Source: Tenacibaculum sp. MAR_2009_124 (GTDB lineage Bacteria > Bacteroidota > Bacteroidia > Flavobacteriales > Flavobacteriaceae). From it: a stretch of 64,000 nt of DNA. The notes under the pieces were generated by a model. It was not told the origin of the DNA. It searched no databases and worked only from the letters and a program-made list of their open reading frames with translations. The stretch's first letter is position 1, and each line of letters begins with the position of its first letter. Made by a program: the position numbers and the translations under genes. Below, piece after piece: positions 1 to 9,278 of this stretch. The stretch is taken from NCBI RefSeq assembly GCF_900105455.1, contig NZ_FNSF01000006.1, positions 28,727 through 92,726 of the forward strand, read 5' to 3'.

Positions 1-219
1 CAAAAGGCTCTGTTGAATGAGTTCTCCGAAGATTATACGTTCTTCTTCGTTATATCGTTCTCTTATATTTTCTAAATCAATTTTATGATCGAATGAAAAA
101 CTGTTTATAAATAAATCTAAATAATCTTCGAATACTTTGTAATGATTATGCTTATATGAGAGCTTGTCATAGATTTTGATAAATTCTTTTAATTCTGATG
201 GTGCATATTTCGTACTCAT
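1..219 (-). CDS. N-terminal part of a protein cut by the window edge, possibly a DNA methylase
   Basis: An open frame starts at the ATG at 219 and runs off the left edge, giving 73 residues beginning MSTKYAPSELKEF. It includes the segment YKVFEDYLDLFINSF and then RERYNEEERIIFGEL. The segment with F-E-D-Y-L-D resembles the N-terminus of N-6 DNA methylases found on Bacteroidota mobile elements, but no catalytic motif lies in the visible part, so this is a weak family guess. The gene is preceded by the conserved leader described at 220-443. Confidence 0.5.
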   Translation of the reverse strand, partial: MSTKYAPSELKEFIKIYDKLSYKHNHYKVFEDYLDLFINSFSFDHKIDLENIRERYNEEERIIFGELIQQSLL

Positions 220-443
220 AATAAATGGAGTTAATTAATTTGCACCGCCACTAAACGGAAGATAAAATTTTGCTCAAATTTTTAATTGTAAAATTAGATG
301 GGCCCCCTGAACTTGTGAAGAGGGTTAATCTCATTTTATAAGCAATAAAATTTGAAAGTAAATATTTTACGAGTTTTACTTTGTGCTAATGTTGATTGAG
401 GTATTCTTTTTCTTGTATTAGGTTCGATACCTAATACAAGAAA
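220..443 (-). promoter_or_regulatory. Conserved leader, copy L1, with fixed-loop hairpin
   Basis: Read on the minus strand, a perfect 15-bp hairpin (409-443, loop ATCGA) lies about 190 nt upstream of the ATG at 219. It is followed by a variable middle and then a conserved 3' part (230-262) with TTCCGTTT and GTGCAAATTAATTAA. Leaders L2 (24032-24285) and L3 (36823-37066) share this architecture and these 3' motifs. The hairpin is flanked by T on its 5' side and A on its 3' side, so it is not an intrinsic terminator on either strand. A promoter plus structured 5' UTR is inferred. Confidence 0.55.
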
Positions 444-465
444 TAAAAGGTATTACAAATAAAGT

Positions 466-2748
466 CTATAATTCTAAATTCCTATATTTTGAATAATCAG
501 TAAGTTCATCTTTAAAACCATTATAAGCTTCATTACTTGTATTCTTATTTGAATTTAATAGAGATTTCAATGAGTATAAAATTTGATTACGTGCATTGAT
601 TTTTTCTTGAGTTAATTTTCTGTTTCTATAAGTCATTATTTGGTCCTGTAACCCGTTTTTTAAGTGATCTTGATATATATGATTAGGTATAATAGGATCC
701 ATTTTTTTATATACAATCATGAAAGCTGCTTTGTCGTATATTTTTTTATCAATTAGATTAGATAACCATAGATAGTTAAACTTTTCTTCTTTAGGGTAAG
801 AATCAAATTTTGATAATATATCCTGTTGTTTATACAAAAGAAAATCTAATTGATTAGTAGAGTTTAGATATTCATAATGGTTATGACTTAATAGAGTTTT
901 TGTTTCATTATCTGTGAAGATAGATTTAGCGAATATTTTATCTCTCTCTTTAGACAAGAAGATACCTTTATGATTCAAATTCTGAATAAAATTATACTGA
1001 TTTTTCTCATACTGTATTTGTGACCTATGTACTTTTTCAAAGAATTTAGTCAATACCAATTTTTCATATTTTAACTTATCAGTTCTTTCTATTCTATTAT
1101 ACAATTCTGGATATATCATTGGTAGAAAAAAAGAGGAATCATTTATAAGTTTTGTGTTTTTTTCTTTATTCAAAAATAAATATTCAAGCATTCTGTAATT
1201 TTGATCAGCTAAACCAGGAGAATAAAATTTGTTTAGGTTATCAGGTATCTTTTCAAAATTCTGTTTAGTCTTTTCCTCATACTTGTCACTGTTTATAAAA
1301 GAAATAACGGATCCACTTTTTTTCAAACCTAAGCTTTGTATTAAATGATATTGAGTTAGATCTGAATCAAATTGTATGTGATCGGATATAGCGTTCAACA
1401 ATTGATGTTTATCTTTTAATTGACTGTGTTCAGATTTCTCAACCCTGTTTAAAAGCTTCTCCCTTTCATTTAAAAAGATGAATTTTAATTTCTTGTCGAA
1501 TTGTTGACGATCCTTATTACTCATAAATGATCTAACTGTTTTAAACTTTTCATTGTTATTGATATCTCCTATCAAGTCTTTTAAGTTCGTGGTGTTAATT
1601 ATTTCTGAATACAAAGATTCTTTTTTAATGTATTTAAAATAACGTCTTTTAAACGCTTCGTTAATAATGCTATAAACTAAATTATCAAAGGACTTCGAAT
1701 TGAAGTTAATAGACGTTTTAACCTCCTTTCCTACTCTATTCTCTAGAGAGTTCAATGTATATTTTTTACCTAGTTCTGAAGCTTTAAATATATATTTCGA
1801 TTTATCATAAATTTTATATCCTTGGTTAACGTTCTTTTTATTCTTAATTAATTCAATTATCGTGTTATTATGAATAAGATTCAATTTGGAATAGTCTTCT
1901 ATATTTATTGATTCATATAAATCCAAAAGTGTATCAAATTGTTTTATAATTCTCTGTTTGATGGATTTTAAAGATTTATTGTTTTTGTTTTTATCAAATT
2001 CCTTCTCCAGTTTAGGTAAACTTAAATTAACATGTATTTTAGATCCAGGGATAACAGGTGTTTTAAAGTTGTTGTTAGTTTCTAAACCAAAAAGAATACC
2101 GTTTTTCGATTCTGAAATAACAGCTTTAATGTCATATTTTTTTAACTCAGATTTAAGTTCATTAAGGCTCTTAAATTTATTCTTCTGTCTCAATAAATTA
2201 ATTACTTCTCTTATATAATTTCTTGCTCCCTGATCCGTTTTTATAGTTTCAATTATATTATCATTTCTAAAAACTTCTAACTTGTTAATTGATTTTTCTG
2301 AAGTAACTTTATCTAAGTTATACTTAATTTCTAACTCTCTTGAAATCGCTTTGGCTCTATTATAGTCGAATTTATCAGTAATTAATGTTGAGTTTTCCCG
2401 TACTCTAGAGGTTAATATATGAACATGGTTATGATCAGTATCATTATGTTTTACGACAACGTATGGCTGATTACCATACCCAAAATTACTCATAAAATCA
2501 TTAGTTAAATCAAAAAACTCATTATTAGTTATGGTGTCATTTAATGATAGATTAAGACTTATGTGTACAACTTTGTTATTCTTGTCACTTCTATTGTTTA
2601 AAAAATTAAGTGTATTTTCAAAAAATAATTGATTAGTTTTAGCTTTAGAATACATATTTTGATACCCTAATATTTCGGCGTTATCTTTCTTAGTTATATA
2701 TTCTAAAACGGCTTTTGTATTATCTCTATATAGTATTTTGGCTATCAT
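466..2748 (-). CDS. Relaxase (MobA/MobL, VirD2-like) for conjugative transfer
   Basis: This 760-residue protein should nick oriT, attach covalently to the 5' end and pilot the strand into the recipient. The histidine triad of HUH relaxases is clear at residues 101-110 (HNDTDHNHVH), and candidate catalytic tyrosines lie near the N-terminus (Y7, Y17). The remaining roughly 550 residues are lysine-rich and not recognised. The start overlaps the end of the ribbon-helix-helix gene by 23 nt, the usual mob pair order in Bacteroidota (MobC-like then MobB/BmgA-like). It reads away from the tra operon, with putative oriT palindromes between the two units. No coupling protein follows within the window. 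Confidence 0.88.
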   Translation of the reverse strand: MIAKILYRDNTKAVLEYITKKDNAEILGYQNMYSKAKTNQLFFENTLNFLNNRSDKNNKVVHISLNLSLNDTITNNEFFDLTNDFMSNFGYGNQPYVVVKHNDTDHNHVHILTSRVRENSTLITDKFDYNRAKAISRELEIKYNLDKVTSEKSINKLEVFRNDNIIETIKTDQGARNYIREVINLLRQKNKFKSLNELKSELKKYDIKAVISESKNGILFGLETNNNFKTPVIPGSKIHVNLSLPKLEKEFDKNKNNKSLKSIKQRIIKQFDTLLDLYESINIEDYSKLNLIHNNTIIELIKNKKNVNQGYKIYDKSKYIFKASELGKKYTLNSLENRVGKEVKTSINFNSKSFDNLVYSIINEAFKRRYFKYIKKESLYSEIINTTNLKDLIGDINNNEKFKTVRSFMSNKDRQQFDKKLKFIFLNEREKLLNRVEKSEHSQLKDKHQLLNAISDHIQFDSDLTQYHLIQSLGLKKSGSVISFINSDKYEEKTKQNFEKIPDNLNKFYSPGLADQNYRMLEYLFLNKEKNTKLINDSSFFLPMIYPELYNRIERTDKLKYEKLVLTKFFEKVHRSQIQYEKNQYNFIQNLNHKGIFLSKERDKIFAKSIFTDNETKTLLSHNHYEYLNSTNQLDFLLYKQQDILSKFDSYPKEEKFNYLWLSNLIDKKIYDKAAFMIVYKKMDPIIPNHIYQDHLKNGLQDQIMTYRNRKLTQEKINARNQILYSLKSLLNSNKNTSNEAYNGFKDELTDYSKYRNLEL

Positions 2749-3124
2749 TATCCGCTATAATTTCATTCACTCTCAAGTACATATTGTGCATTATTCTATT
2801 GAGTTCTTTAAGATCATGTTCCAAATTAACATTATTTTTATTTATGTTTTTCTGATTCATTAGTCTTACAACTTGATTTACATTTACTCCGATTTTATTG
2901 ATTTCGTAAACAAGTTTAGAAATCATATTCTGATCATAAATGTTACTTCCTTTAGACGATTGTATTAAAAATTGCCTAATAAATGGTCTTATAGTTCCTT
3001 TTTTTTCTTTATCGATGAAATAAGCATCTAATAAATTATTAAGTAGTTTATTCTCTTCTTCATTAAATCGAATCTTGTATTCGATGGTTCTCTTTTCTTC
3101 TGGATTCTTGCTTGGTCTAGCCAT
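2726..3124 (-). CDS. Relaxosome accessory protein, ribbon-helix-helix (MobC/BmgB-like)
   Basis: A 132-residue basic protein beginning MARPSKNPEEKR. The segment around YKIRFNEEENKLL looks like the beta strand and first helix of a ribbon-helix-helix DNA-binding fold, and the C-terminal half (KIGVNVNQVVRLMN, LKELNRIM) matches the usual tail of MobC-type mobilisation proteins. Such proteins bind oriT and recruit the relaxase encoded just downstream. I chose the ATG at 3124; a TTG at 3133 would add three residues. A promoter at 3233-3264 overlaps a palindrome, which suggests self-repression. Confidence 0.8.
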   Translation of the reverse strand: MARPSKNPEEKRTIEYKIRFNEEENKLLNNLLDAYFIDKEKKGTIRPFIRQFLIQSSKGSNIYDQNMISKLVYEINKIGVNVNQVVRLMNQKNINKNNVNLEHDLKELNRIMHNMYLRVNEIIADNDSQNTI

Positions 3125-3165
3125 ATTTACCAATGATTTAAAAAAACAACTTAGGCGTTTTTTCC

Positions 3166-3234
3166 ACTTATAATTTATTATAAGTAGCAGTTTTAAGACC
3201 CTTAAAACATAACTTGCTGTTAACTATGTTAACA
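3166..3234. other. Cluster of three palindromes, oriT candidate
   Basis: Three perfect inverted repeats lie in 69 bp just upstream of the mob genes: ACTTATAA/TTATAAGT (3166-3185), GTTTTAAG/CTTAAAAC (3190-3208) and TGTTAAC/GTTAACA (3218-3234). Clustered palindromes upstream of relaxosome genes are typical of oriT. No nick site can be assigned by eye. Confidence 0.45.
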
Positions 3235-3264
3235 AATTTACTGTTTTATATTAATTAAGTCAAG
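3233..3264 (-). promoter_or_regulatory. Promoter of the mob genes
   Basis: On the minus strand TAAATTTG (3233-3240) matches the Bacteroidota -7 element TAnnTTTG, and CTTG lies 20 nt upstream (3261-3264) at the -33 position. The -7 element abuts the TGTTAAC palindrome. Confidence 0.5.
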
Positions 3265-3399
3265 TGTAAAGTAAAATAAGATCTTTTAAAAACTCATTAG
3301 ACCTATTATCATTTGGCTTCATCCCAAAGTTTTTGAAATTTTCGTTAGTGATAGTAAATTAATTGAAAGCTTCTGATAATTTTTAAATTAAAAATTGAT

Positions 3400-3968
3400 T
3401 TTTTACTCCCCCCTATTTTATAGGTTTATAATTTATATCCTTATTCTATGTTTAGATAAACATTTGAACACATCAACAATTGTGGATATAAAAATGTATA
3501 GTTTGCTATATAAACAATTAAGCTATATCGTTAAGATAAAAAATTGCATATATAATCATTTAACCATACAAACACATGTATATATGTTTAAATAAACTAA
3601 AGTATAGATGTTTACAAGTATAAATAAACATTTGTTAGCATAGTTGTTCAAACAAATAAATATCAAAACATATGCCTATATCACCACTTAAACAAGTAGG
3701 CATATATATAAATATACATTTAATCAATTAACTAACTCAACAATTGCATATTTGTACACATCAACATTTAGACATATATACATGCGTTTATATATCTATT
3801 TAAATAAACAATCATATAAACAGATGTTTATATCTACATTTACACATTTATATGTTTATGTATGTGTGTAAATAAACATATATATGTATACACAAATAAC
3901 TACACATACATTTGTATGTTTGGATATATAAATATATATTTGTTTATCTCAATAAATATTTATACAAT
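3400..3968. repeat. AT-rich repeat region upstream of parA, centromere-like
   Basis: About 570 bp with no credible gene. The hexamer TAAACA or its complement TGTTTA occurs about 13 times (near 3449, 3456, 3512, 3583, 3608, 3622, 3688, 3806, 3817, 3824, 3851, 3872, 3938), mixed with ACATATATG-like runs. It lies immediately upstream of the ParA and ribbon-helix-helix pair, where type Ib partition systems keep their parS site. A role as centromere and operator is inferred. A 66-codon frame at 3395-3595 is a by-product of the base composition. Confidence 0.55.
3911..3942 (+). promoter_or_regulatory. Promoter of the par/tra operon
   Basis: TATATTTG (3935-3942) is a perfect TAnnTTTG -7 element, with TTTG at 3911-3914 exactly 20 nt upstream as the -33 element. 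The parA start codon is at 3970. The promoter sits inside the repeat region, so partition-protein binding could repress it. Confidence 0.6.
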
Positions 3969-3969
3969 C

Positions 3970-4656
3970 ATGAAAGAAAAAAACACTAAAATAATCTCTG
4001 CTGTATCGAGTAAGGGAGGGGTTGGTAAATCGACTCTAAATATTTTATTAGCAACAAACCTTTATTATAAACACAAAAAATCACTTGTTTTATTTGATAC
4101 TGATAATCCCCAGTATTCGCTGCACACAAAAAGACTTAAAGATATAGATGGTTGGGGAGATGAAATTAATTCGGATGAGGCTTATCCTATAGTAAGGACG
4201 AATTTTAAAACTATTTTTGAAGATATTAACGAATATTATGGAAAAGTAGATTATATAATAATAGACTTCCCAGGAACTATTAATAAAGAATCCGCTACAG
4301 CTCTTTTTTATTTGCATCACATATTTATACCTTTTACGTCAGATGAATTTGAAATTGAAAGTACATACAGCTTTTACGAAAATTTAATGAATCACTATAT
4401 AAATAATGATAGCAGTAATTTAGAAAGTATTCATGTTTTCTTTAATCAATATGAAAGAGTAAAGAAAAAGAAATTTGAAGAAGATCAAGAGATGCTTGAA
4501 CAAGCCGGTGTAAAAATGTTAAAAAGTAGAGTTTTGCGTAAAACAGTTTATACTGAAAAATACAGAGACACATTATGTCCTATACCAGATGTTAAAGAAA
4601 ATCATCCAGAGGATGTAAAAGCCTTTTTTAGAGAAGTAATGGAAATAACAAAATAA
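3970..4656 (+). CDS. parA: ParA-type partition ATPase (TraA-like)
   Basis: A 228-residue P-loop ATPase. The deviant Walker A motif SKGGVGKST is at residues 14-22, followed by LFDTDNPQ (switch region) and IIIDFPG (Walker B). It lacks an N-terminal helix-turn-helix, like small ParA proteins of type Ib and the TraA proteins of Bacteroides elements. It should drive plasmid segregation together with the next gene. An upstream in-frame extension to 3862 is low-complexity sequence overlapping the promoter and repeats, so the ATG at 3970 is preferred. Confidence 0.85.
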   Translation: MKEKNTKIISAVSSKGGVGKSTLNILLATNLYYKHKKSLVLFDTDNPQYSLHTKRLKDIDGWGDEINSDEAYPIVRTNFKTIFEDINEYYGKVDYIIIDFPGTINKESATALFYLHHIFIPFTSDEFEIESTYSFYENLMNHYINNDSSNLESIHVFFNQYERVKKKKFEEDQEMLEQAGVKMLKSRVLRKTVYTEKYRDTLCPIPDVKENHPEDVKAFFREVMEITK

Positions 4657-4664
4657 AAGAAATA

Positions 4665-5096
4665 ATGCCAAAGAAATCAAGTTCAAGAATACCTTTAGGT
4701 ATAAAAAAAGTTCCAGAGAATATTGTAAATAAAACTCTCAGTGATCTAAAAGGAAATGACGAAACTACAAAAGTTGATAGGGAAATAGAAGAGGGTGATG
4801 CTTTAAAAAAGCAAGGAGTAAAAAAGAGAACCATTGAAAAGGAGGCCAAAGAAGAGACTAATGATTCTAAAAAACTTAAGTCCTTTAAAAAAATGATTGG
4901 AAGTGAGTTTTATAATGATAAGAAAGTCGTATTTAATTTTTCATTAAGTGGAGATTGTAGTGATAAAGTAGAAGAGCTTGTCTTTATTTATAACTACAAG
5001 AATAAGGCTAAACTTAATAGAAATGATGTAATAAGAAAACTTGTAGAGAAATTTGCTCTTGAGGATGCTCAAAACTTGATAGATGAATTAGAATAA
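4665..5096 (+). CDS. Probable ParA partner, ribbon-helix-helix (DUF3408/TraB-like)
   Basis: A 143-residue protein with a long charged, lysine- and glutamate-rich N-terminal half (residues 1-80) and a C-terminal domain around VVFNFSLSG and LNRNDVIRKLVEKFALED. That pattern fits a ribbon-helix-helix DNA-binding domain like the DUF3408 proteins that follow ParA in Bacteroidota conjugative elements. It starts 8 nt after parA and probably binds the repeats upstream. Family assignment rests on context and domain shape. Confidence 0.6.
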   Translation: MPKKSSSRIPLGIKKVPENIVNKTLSDLKGNDETTKVDREIEEGDALKKQGVKKRTIEKEAKEETNDSKKLKSFKKMIGSEFYNDKKVVFNFSLSGDCSDKVEELVFIYNYKNKAKLNRNDVIRKLVEKFALEDAQNLIDELE

Positions 5097-5102
5097 ACGA
5101 TT

Positions 5103-5462
5103 ATGGATAAATTTAATTCCTTAGACATATATATTACATGCGCTGTTGGGCTTTCATTACTTTATTACTATTTCATTTGGAAAGTGGTTCGTAAAAAAAA
5201 CAAAAAAAATGTTGAAAATATGCAAATAAATGATAAATTTGTAAATAATTCATCAACAAAAGAAAGTTTAAAAGAAGAATCTACAAGTTTCGATAAATTG
5301 TTTCAAGAAATGGAAGATGACGTTTCTAATAGCGAACTCTTAAATGCTTTTAAGGTTGATGAACAAGAAAATAATAATTCTAAATCTCAACCAAGTAATG
5401 AAAATTTTAAGATTATCAGAAACGAGCCAAAAGCTCCAAAAGAAGACAATTTGGATACCTAA
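5103..5462 (+). CDS. Small single-pass membrane protein of the tra operon (TraD-like position)
   Basis: 119 residues. One transmembrane segment is near the N-terminus (residues 9-28), followed by a basic stop-transfer stretch (RKKNKKN) and a long acidic, asparagine-rich cytoplasmic tail. The last 65 nt overlap the start of the pilin gene. Position between the ParA/ribbon-helix-helix pair and traE matches TraD of CTnDOT-type operons, but sequence alone does not prove this. Confidence 0.5.
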   Translation: MDKFNSLDIYITCAVGLSLLYYYFIWKVVRKKNKKNVENMQINDKFVNNSSTKESLKEESTSFDKLFQEMEDDVSNSELLNAFKVDEQENNNSKSQPSNENFKIIRNEPKAPKEDNLDT

Positions 5463-5754
5463 TCATATTGTCATTTTTATTTTTCTATTCTTCGTAGGAA
5501 ACTTAATAGGATATGCACAACTTGATCAACTTGCAAATGAAGTAACAAATTTCGTAGACACATCAGGGTCTATTGCAGATGATTTTATAAAAATAGTAAA
5601 AATCATTGCTTTTGTAGCATTGGGAATCACCGGACTAGGATTTCTTTATTTAAGAAATAACAATCAAGATTTATCGGAAAAAATAGGTAAAATCGTATTA
5701 GGCATAGCTATCTTCTTGATTTTACTTCAGGTAGGAGAGTCTTTGAGAAGTTAA
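5398..5754 (+). CDS. traE: TraE, VirB2-like pilin precursor (DUF4134)
   Basis: 118 residues from the ATG at 5398: a basic leader, a hydrophobic signal segment ending GNLIGYAQ, then a mature part with two hydrophobic helices (IVKIIAFVALGITGLGFL and IGKIVLGIAIFLILLQV). Two closely spaced helices after a signal peptide is the VirB2/TrbC pilin layout. It is followed by TraF and TraG, as in Bacteroides conjugative transposons. An upstream in-frame start at 5344 would lie deeper inside the previous gene and is less likely. Confidence 0.78.
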   Translation: MKILRLSETSQKLQKKTIWIPNHIVIFIFLFFVGNLIGYAQLDQLANEVTNFVDTSGSIADDFIKIVKIIAFVALGITGLGFLYLRNNNQDLSEKIGKIVLGIAIFLILLQVGESLRS

Positions 5755-5765
5755 AAAAATGACTC

Positions 5766-6086
5766 ATGGACGGTTCAGTGAAAATTAAAAAAGGACTCCA
5801 AAAGGAAGTTCTTTTTTACAATTTAAAAGCAAAATACATTAATTACTTTATTGGCGTTGGTTTTTCTATAGTACTTATAGGGGTTTTATTATCTATTGTA
5901 GTAAGCACTTATTTAGCCGGTAGTTTAATGATCATACTTATTATAGTTTCATTTAGCATATTTTTCTTTTATTCAAAAACTTATGGCGAAAATGGGTTTA
6001 TAAAAAAAATGGCTGATCGAAAAATGCCTAGTTCAATAAAATTAGATCAAAAATTCTCAAACCTATTATTATGGAAAAAGAAATAA
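5766..6086 (+). CDS. traF: TraF, VirB3-like inner-membrane protein (DUF4133)
   Basis: 106 residues. A basic N-terminal stretch (VKIKKGLQKEV) is followed by two adjacent transmembrane segments (about residues 28-46 and 50-66) and a polar tail. Size, topology and position between the pilin and the VirB4 ATPase are those of VirB3/TraF, which helps recruit the ATPase to the inner membrane. The end overlaps the start of traG by 16 nt, indicating translational coupling. Confidence 0.78.
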   Translation: MDGSVKIKKGLQKEVLFYNLKAKYINYFIGVGFSIVLIGVLLSIVVSTYLAGSLMIILIIVSFSIFFFYSKTYGENGFIKKMADRKMPSSIKLDQKFSNLLLWKKK

Positions 6087-8602
6087 CGCTAATGGAAAGT
6101 TTTCCTATTTACGGTTATGAAAACAATTCCCTAATTTCAAAAGAGAAAGGTTGTATAACTATTCCTATAGAAATTAAACTTCCAGATGTATTCACATTAG
6201 ATCAAGACGACTATGATAGATTAAATCGTCTTAACATGACTATAATCGACACATTAGGTCCAAATACATTAATCCATAGACAAAATTATTTTCTAAAGGA
6301 AAAATATACGCCTATAATAGAAAACCTAGAAGGAGATCCTCTACAAGTTGCTAGTGAGAATCATTTTACAGGTAGAGAATGTTTTAGATTATATACATAT
6401 TGGTATATATCTATTGTTCCTAATAATTACTTTAAATCAAGTGCAAACAAGGTTAATCGATATTTAAAAAAAAAATTGGATAGTTTTTTTGATTATAGTG
6501 TGCATGAAGATTATATGAATTCGGGCTTAATCGATTCATTTCATGCTAAGGTAAGTAATGTTTGTAATTTAATTAATGAATGTGAAATCATAAGTGCTAA
6601 TATTTTGACCGAGAAAGAACTTTTTAATAATAACAACGGTTTGTTTAAAAAATATTACACTCTTAGCAATGACATAGATAAAGCTACCGATATATCTTTT
6701 GATGATAATACAATACATGTTGGGAATAAAAGAGCTCAATTTTATACTATAGAAAATTTAGATCAGTTTACAAACGAAGACATTCATCCTTATAACTACT
6801 ATAGAAAATTTAGTTCGGAATCAAATCCTTTTCCAATAGGAAATTTATTTTCTATTGGCTTTAAAATACCTTTTGAACATATTATTAACGAATATACATA
6901 TATTCCAGAACCAGAAAAAGTTATAAAAGGATTAAGAAACAAAGCTAAAAACTTCAAGAAATATGGTGGTGATAGTATTGATGATAATAATGTCATTTAT
7001 GCAAATCAAATCTATGAGTTTAATAAAGAAATAATTGAAACTCATAAAGATCTAGTCTTTTACCATTTAAATGTGGTTGGTTTTACTGATAATAAAGTCG
7101 AATTTAATACCATGTGTCAAAAGATAAAAAGCGCTTTTAATAATATTAAATTAAAACCTATTGAAAACACTTTAGATCGAAAAAATTTGTTTTTTGCTGG
7201 CGTTCCCGGAAATGCAATTGGAATTTCCTCAGACATGTATATGCCCATGCCAAGTGATATGGCAAGTTATCTAAGCTATTATGAAGGTGAATATTCAGAA
7301 CCAGGTTGGGCCATAGATGGCGTAAGATTAGTGGATAGAATTAATGGTAGACCACTATCAGTAAGTTGGTATAAAAAGCCTGAGGAATTGGGTTGGATAT
7401 TTAACAGAGGAACATTAGTAGCTTCCGGGTCCGGTGGAGGTAAGTCCTATATAGCAAATCATTATTTTGCTTCAGAACTAAGAACTGGTGCCCATATAAT
7501 TATAATGGAAGATGGTGATTCATATGAGAAATTAGTTAAATTCTATGGTGGTATTATATTGGAAAACAATGATGAGAAACCATATACTTTTGCTCCTTTT
7601 AAATTAGATAAATACGATTATGTTAATTCAAAAGAAAAAGGAAAGAAATTATCAGAAGAGAAGATTGTCTCATTGGTAACTTTATTGTTAGTTATATCGG
7701 GAGGAGTCGATCAAAAGGTTGTTAGTGTTGATCATGAGGTGAGAAAAACGGTATTGGAAAACAGCATTGTAGGGTATTACCAGTATATGTGGGAGAATGA
7801 TATAAATGATTTTTCATTTAATACATATTACGAATATTTGAAAAACAACTTAGAGAAGACCATACGGGATAAAAAAATAGAGAAGGTGTTTGATATAAAT
7901 ACTTTTTTCTTTCTTCTGGAAAAGTACTATAAAGGAGGGGTAAGAGAGGATTTACTAAATAAAGACGATGACAGAATAGGTAGGCTAAGTAGTGAGAGAC
8001 TTATTTATTTTAAATTAACTGGAATTATAGATAATGAACTTCTATTTCCTATATTTTCATTAATGATAATGGAGATATTTAATAAAAAATTACTGGATAA
8101 AGAAAAAAGACACATCAATAAAATTTTAAACCTCGACGAAGCTTGGAAAGTTTTAGTTAGACCTGAATTGGAAGATTATTTTAATGCTCAATCAAGACTT
8201 GCACGTAAATATGGTGGACAACCAATGTTTATTTCTCAAAAAGTTGATGATTTTTTAGCTTCAGAAGTAATTAAAAATGCTATTGTAGTTAATTCTCATA
8301 TTAAAGTTTTTTTGGATATGAATGACCTTGAGCAAAACTTTGATCCAATTCAACAAATGATGGGGTTAACCGACAAACAAAGGAAATCTATACTAAGTAT
8401 AAATAAAGATCTTCCTGAAGACCGAAAATTAAGAGAAGTAGCCATTGCTTGGAAGAGCAATATAAAAGTCTATGGAATAGAGACTTCTCTTGAAGAAAAA
8501 TGTATTTATGAAACAAAACCTAATGAGGTTAAAAAAATAAATACGATATTTGATAAGCATAGGAATTGGGAGATAACTGCTAAGACCTATGCGGGTAAAT
8601 AA
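6071..8602 (+). CDS. traG: TraG, VirB4-type conjugation ATPase
   Basis: 843 residues. The P-loop SGSGGGKS lies near residue 452 and the Walker B motif ILNLDEAW near residue 686, followed by ARKYGGQPMFISQK, a region conserved in VirB4 proteins. The N-terminal 400 residues match the VirB4 N-domain in size. It powers pilus assembly and substrate transfer in the type IV secretion system. It is the largest enzyme of the tra operon and is of usual length for the Bacteroidota TraG family. Confidence 0.92.
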   Translation: MEKEITLMESFPIYGYENNSLISKEKGCITIPIEIKLPDVFTLDQDDYDRLNRLNMTIIDTLGPNTLIHRQNYFLKEKYTPIIENLEGDPLQVASENHFTGRECFRLYTYWYISIVPNNYFKSSANKVNRYLKKKLDSFFDYSVHEDYMNSGLIDSFHAKVSNVCNLINECEIISANILTEKELFNNNNGLFKKYYTLSNDIDKATDISFDDNTIHVGNKRAQFYTIENLDQFTNEDIHPYNYYRKFSSESNPFPIGNLFSIGFKIPFEHIINEYTYIPEPEKVIKGLRNKAKNFKKYGGDSIDDNNVIYANQIYEFNKEIIETHKDLVFYHLNVVGFTDNKVEFNTMCQKIKSAFNNIKLKPIENTLDRKNLFFAGVPGNAIGISSDMYMPMPSDMASYLSYYEGEYSEPGWAIDGVRLVDRINGRPLSVSWYKKPEELGWIFNRGTLVASGSGGGKSYIANHYFASELRTGAHIIIMEDGDSYEKLVKFYGGIILENNDEKPYTFAPFKLDKYDYVNSKEKGKKLSEEKIVSLVTLLLVISGGVDQKVVSVDHEVRKTVLENSIVGYYQYMWENDINDFSFNTYYEYLKNNLEKTIRDKKIEKVFDINTFFFLLEKYYKGGVREDLLNKDDDRIGRLSSERLIYFKLTGIIDNELLFPIFSLMIMEIFNKKLLDKEKRHINKILNLDEAWKVLVRPELEDYFNAQSRLARKYGGQPMFISQKVDDFLASEVIKNAIVVNSHIKVFLDMNDLEQNFDPIQQMMGLTDKQRKSILSINKDLPEDRKLREVAIAWKSNIKVYGIETSLEEKCIYETKPNEVKKINTIFDKHRNWEITAKTYAGK

Positions 8603-8633
8603 TATAATATTCTAATTCTCAAATCTCTCAACC

Positions 8634-9275
8634 ATGAAATACTATTTAATAATATTTCTATTTATTTTATCCACAATTAGTGGATATACACAAGTAGCAA
8701 CAATAGATGTAGGTACTCATACTGCTTTAACAACTTTAAAGGGCTCGGTTCTTACTACAAATGCTAAACTTTCTAAAATGACAGCTCAAAATGAAGTAAT
8801 CATTAAAAAGTTAGCAGATATCATTACTTTATTAGAAAAACAAAATAACATATCCAAAGACTCAAAGGATATACTTGACGAAGAGCTTACTGCAAAAAAA
8901 ACTACTCCAGATTACGTTTTTAGTTCTAGAGAAATTCAAGACGCAATTGTGTTAAAGGATAAAATTATTAGAACATTTAATTCTTCCAAAAGAATTATTG
9001 AAGAGTTGGAATTTCTTGAAAGAAAAGAAATAGAGAGTTTTATAACTTTTTGTGCCAGAACACTAAGAAAAGCAAATTCATTATTCAAAGAATCAAGAAA
9101 AATTCTTCAAACGAAATCTATAATAAACCCAGAGGAAAGATTAAAAAGAATAGATCAAATAAATATAAAACTTGAAAGTCTTCTTGATGCCTTTAATCAA
9201 AATACAAGTGAATTAAGATCTATTAACCATAGTAGAAAAAGCAAAAACTCGTTGATTAACCTTTCAAAGAGCTAA
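8634..9275 (+). CDS. traI: TraI-like periplasmic protein (DUF4141, VirB5-like)
   Basis: 213 residues with a signal peptide (KYYLIIFLFILSTISGYTQ) and a mainly helical, coiled-coil-rich mature part (residues 40-75 and 130-205). This matches the DUF4141/TraI proteins that lie between VirB4 and VirB6 homologues in Bacteroidota tra operons and are thought to sit at the pilus tip or in the periplasm. The gap to traG is 31 nt and to traJ 3 nt. Confidence 0.7.
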   Translation: MKYYLIIFLFILSTISGYTQVATIDVGTHTALTTLKGSVLTTNAKLSKMTAQNEVIIKKLADIITLLEKQNNISKDSKDILDEELTAKKTTPDYVFSSREIQDAIVLKDKIIRTFNSSKRIIEELEFLERKEIESFITFCARTLRKANSLFKESRKILQTKSIINPEERLKRIDQINIKLESLLDAFNQNTSELRSINHSRKSKNSLINLSKS

Positions 9276-9278
9276 GCT

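Noticed and set aside
409..443. Terminator of the relaxase gene
   Set aside because: The hairpin is followed by A-rich, not T-rich, sequence on either strand; it belongs to the leader family instead.
3862..3969. 36-residue N-terminal extension of ParA
   Set aside because: Low-complexity, lies over promoter and repeats; ParA proteins start close to the P-loop, as from 3970.
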